A stretch of DNA of 64,000 nt from Cyclobacteriaceae bacterium (GTDB lineage Bacteria > Bacteroidota > Bacteroidia > Cytophagales > Cyclobacteriaceae): the NCBI GenBank assembly GCA_026129485.1, contig JAHCHY010000004.1, forward strand, positions 174,354 to 238,353, written 5' to 3'. Below, one piece after another: positions 62,392 through 64,000 of the stretch (position 1 is its first letter; each line of letters opens with the position of its first letter). The notes beneath the pieces were generated by a model, which was given only the letters and a program-made list of their open reading frames with translations, had not been told where the DNA came from and did no database searches. A program made the position numbers and the translations under genes.

Positions 62392-63225
62392 ATGAAGATA
62401 CTTTTTGTAAACAACTTTAATTTTCCTGATTATCAAAATGACATGATATATCATGGATTAATAGATCTTAATTATGAAGTATATGAAACAGCATATCCTT
62501 ATTATATGCTATCTTCTTATCCCAATCCATTATCTTTATATGGAAAAGGTTTTAGTATTTTTGCAAAATTAAATCACACTCCAAAACTAGAGTCAAGTGA
62601 AATTATAATTGAAAAAATAAAATTAAAATTTTATGATTTAGTTATATATGGAAGCGTACACAGAGACATTACTTATCTAAATATTGTTAAGCAGTTTTAT
62701 TCTAAAGATAGAATTTATTTTATAGACGGAGAAGATCGAACTATATATAAAAAAGATTTATTGAATATTGGAGTTTATTATAAAAGAGAATGTGTGGATA
62801 ATAAATCTAAACCCATTCATTTTGCAATTCCAGAAGCACAACTACTTAAGAACACTGTAGATAAAAATAAAATGTTTGCTACCGTTATTCCAGGAAATAT
62901 ATCAACTTACATTTTTAATGATGAATCAAGTTATTATAATGATTATGCGTCTTCTTTTTATGGAATTACTTGTAAAAAAGCAGGTTGGGATTGTATGAGA
63001 CATTATGAAATATTAGCTAATAAATGTATTCCATATTTCATTAAATTGGAAAAATGTCCAAGATTAACGATGAAAGATTTTCCAAAAGAAATTGTTTTAG
63101 AAACAAATGAATACGCTAAGAAAAATAAGATTCATCCTAATTATGAGATAATAAACAATAGTCTTTTTGATTATACAAAAAATAATTTAACAACGAAGGC
63201 ATTGATAAATAAAATTATAAATTAG
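62392..63225 (+). CDS. unrecognised protein of a polysaccharide locus, AT-rich
   Basis: A 277-residue soluble protein starting MKILFVNNFNFPDYQNDMIY, which looks like the first strand and loop of a GT-B glycosyltransferase. The block KKAGWDCMRHYEILANKC, then IPYF, recalls the C-terminal donor-binding region of CgeB-like or GT1-type transferases. I cannot name the family. Its GC is much lower than in the first part of the window. It lies between two methyltransferase genes, with 91 bases before and 67 after that show no signal. Glycosyltransferase is the leading hypothesis. Confidence 0.65.
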   Translation: MKILFVNNFNFPDYQNDMIYHGLIDLNYEVYETAYPYYMLSSYPNPLSLYGKGFSIFAKLNHTPKLESSEIIIEKIKLKFYDLVIYGSVHRDITYLNIVKQFYSKDRIYFIDGEDRTIYKKDLLNIGVYYKRECVDNKSKPIHFAIPEAQLLKNTVDKNKMFATVIPGNISTYIFNDESSYYNDYASSFYGITCKKAGWDCMRHYEILANKCIPYFIKLEKCPRLTMKDFPKEIVLETNEYAKKNKIHPNYEIINNSLFDYTKNNLTTKALINKIIN

Positions 63226-63292
63226 GATTGTCATGATATTATAATTGCGATAGCCATTACAAACTTTTCAAGAGTTAGATAAATATATAAAT

Positions 63293-63955
63293 ATGGAATT
63301 ATACAAGGATAAAAATATATCGTACTTCTCAAACGTTAGAGAGGATTTGATAAATCTTATTCCCAAGGACTCCATGTCAATATTAGAGATAGGAGCTGGT
63401 GGTGGTGATACTTTGCTGGAGATAAAGCGAAGAGACCCCAGGAGAATTGTTTATGGATTAGAGTTGAATAATATTGAAGGTTCAAACCAAGCCAATTCTT
63501 TAATAGATAAGTTTATTTTTGGAAATATAGAAAACGATGATGTAGATATATCGAAATTTCAATTCGATGTAATATTGATTGGAGATGTACTAGAACACCT
63601 CATTGATCCCTGGAAGGTCTTAAACAAAATAAAATCATCACTTAATCCAAAAGGATTATTTATTGTAAGCATACCTAATGCAAGGCACTATCGTTTAATT
63701 AGCTCCCTCTTGTTTGGTGGAACGTTCAATTATCAGGAGCAAGGTGTTTTGGATAAAACTCATCTTCGTTTTTTTTGCAAAAAAGATTCAATAGATTTAT
63801 TTGAAAGTGCAAAATTGAAAGTTGAGTCTATAGACCCAATCTTTAAATATTATCCTGAAAGTAATAAAATTAAGTGGTTTAATAGATTGACTTTAGGTCT
63901 TTTTGAAGAGTTCATTTCTTTACAGTATGTCGTAATCGCTCGTTATGGTGGATAG
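63293..63955 (+). CDS. class I SAM-dependent methyltransferase
   Basis: A 220-residue methyltransferase. Motif I is LEIGAGGGDTLLEI; VYGLELNN follows; then DVILIGDVLEHLIDPWKVL (post I region), LNPKGLFIVSIPNARHY and a C-terminal extension. The Methyltransf_11/23-like pattern with DVLEHL is common in polysaccharide loci, where such enzymes methylate sugars. Low GC. The gene overlaps the start of the following glycosyltransferase by 11 bases. Confidence 0.85.
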   Translation: MELYKDKNISYFSNVREDLINLIPKDSMSILEIGAGGGDTLLEIKRRDPRRIVYGLELNNIEGSNQANSLIDKFIFGNIENDDVDISKFQFDVILIGDVLEHLIDPWKVLNKIKSSLNPKGLFIVSIPNARHYRLISSLLFGGTFNYQEQGVLDKTHLRFFCKKDSIDLFESAKLKVESIDPIFKYYPESNKIKWFNRLTLGLFEEFISLQYVVIARYGG

Positions 63956-64000
63956 TAATGTTTTCATTATTATCGTCAATTATAATAGTCCCGATCATAC
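63945..64000 (+). CDS. glycosyltransferase family 2 protein, 5' end only
   Basis: Eighteen codons from the ATG at 63945 read MVDSNVFIIIVNYNSPDH. The run VFIIIVNYNSPD is the typical first strand and loop of GT2 glycosyltransferases, which add sugars to the growing unit on the cytosolic face. The frame differs from that of the methyltransferase it overlaps. The rest lies beyond the window. Confidence 0.7.
   Translation, partial: MVDSNVFIIIVNYNSPDH

Noticed and set aside
1-64000. tRNA, rRNA or CRISPR features
   Set aside because: On reading both strands I found no convincing tRNA cloverleaf, rRNA segment or repeat-spacer array; a dedicated scan would be decisive.

Overview
The window reads as a chromosomal segment of a Bacteroidota bacterium, most likely a Cytophagales relative. 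The evidence is a type IX secretion sorting tail (8142-9344), a BT_3928-type DoxX protein, the SDR-type threonine dehydrogenase with Kbl, a CarB without its C-terminal regulatory domain, large FtsX-type permeases, tandem GH127-type hydrolases, and matches to the Bacteroidetes -7 promoter box TAnnTTTG. Most genes have moderate GC. The serine hydrolase at 41.6-42.6 kb and everything after about 61.5 kb are visibly AT-rich. I see no rRNA, tRNA, CRISPR array, transposase or integrase gene.

Layout. 1-8005 (minus strand): a cell-envelope run of polysaccharide flippase, sugar nucleotidyltransferase, TPR protein, DUF4292 lipoprotein, EnvC-like protein, TatA and GatA. 8142-14366: a T9SS cargo protein; the threonine pathway pair tdh and kbl, separated by a frameshifted CocE/NonD hydrolase and a small unknown gene; an orphan coding remnant after kbl; a small membrane protein. 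14565-19573 (minus): folP, cdaA (c-di-AMP synthesis) and a secreted WD40-caspase protein. 19572-27599: DUF1599, a DoxX-type protein, aroK, an outer-membrane protein, a Trp/Gly/Asn-rich secreted protein, proS, NfeD and FloA. 27694-35002 (minus): two GH127/GH146-type hydrolases and carB. 35281-43935: a GMC oxidoreductase, a membrane-anchored HTH protein, DUF2911, an FtsX permease, a probably transferred serine hydrolase flanked by a duplicated permease 3' end, a thioesterase, a LOV-like PAS protein and a CWC protein. 43982-48558: metE under a cobalamin riboswitch, a second serine hydrolase and a small membrane protein. 48567-53293 (minus): cytochrome c maturation genes ccmB, ccmC, ccmD-like, ccmE (Cys variant) and ccmF. 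53295-64000: a surface polysaccharide locus (wzz on minus; epimerase, dehydrogenase, galE, rfbA, rfbC, rfbB, flippase, two methyltransferases, an unknown protein and the start of a family 2 glycosyltransferase on plus).

The most notable material is between and around genes: a dispersed repeat of about 104 bp upstream of both carB and rfbA; a 142-bp MITE-like element with 16-bp terminal repeats and a 10-bp target duplication; a family of long CACATAG palindromes; a 21-bp inverted-repeat element inside the ccm operon; and a 69-bp duplication of the permease gene end, differing only at synonymous positions, around an AT-rich cargo gene. I found no complete new multi-gene system. The best candidates for new biology are these repeats, the secreted WD40-caspase beside c-di-AMP synthesis, and the transmembrane HTH protein next to a phased GAACA array.
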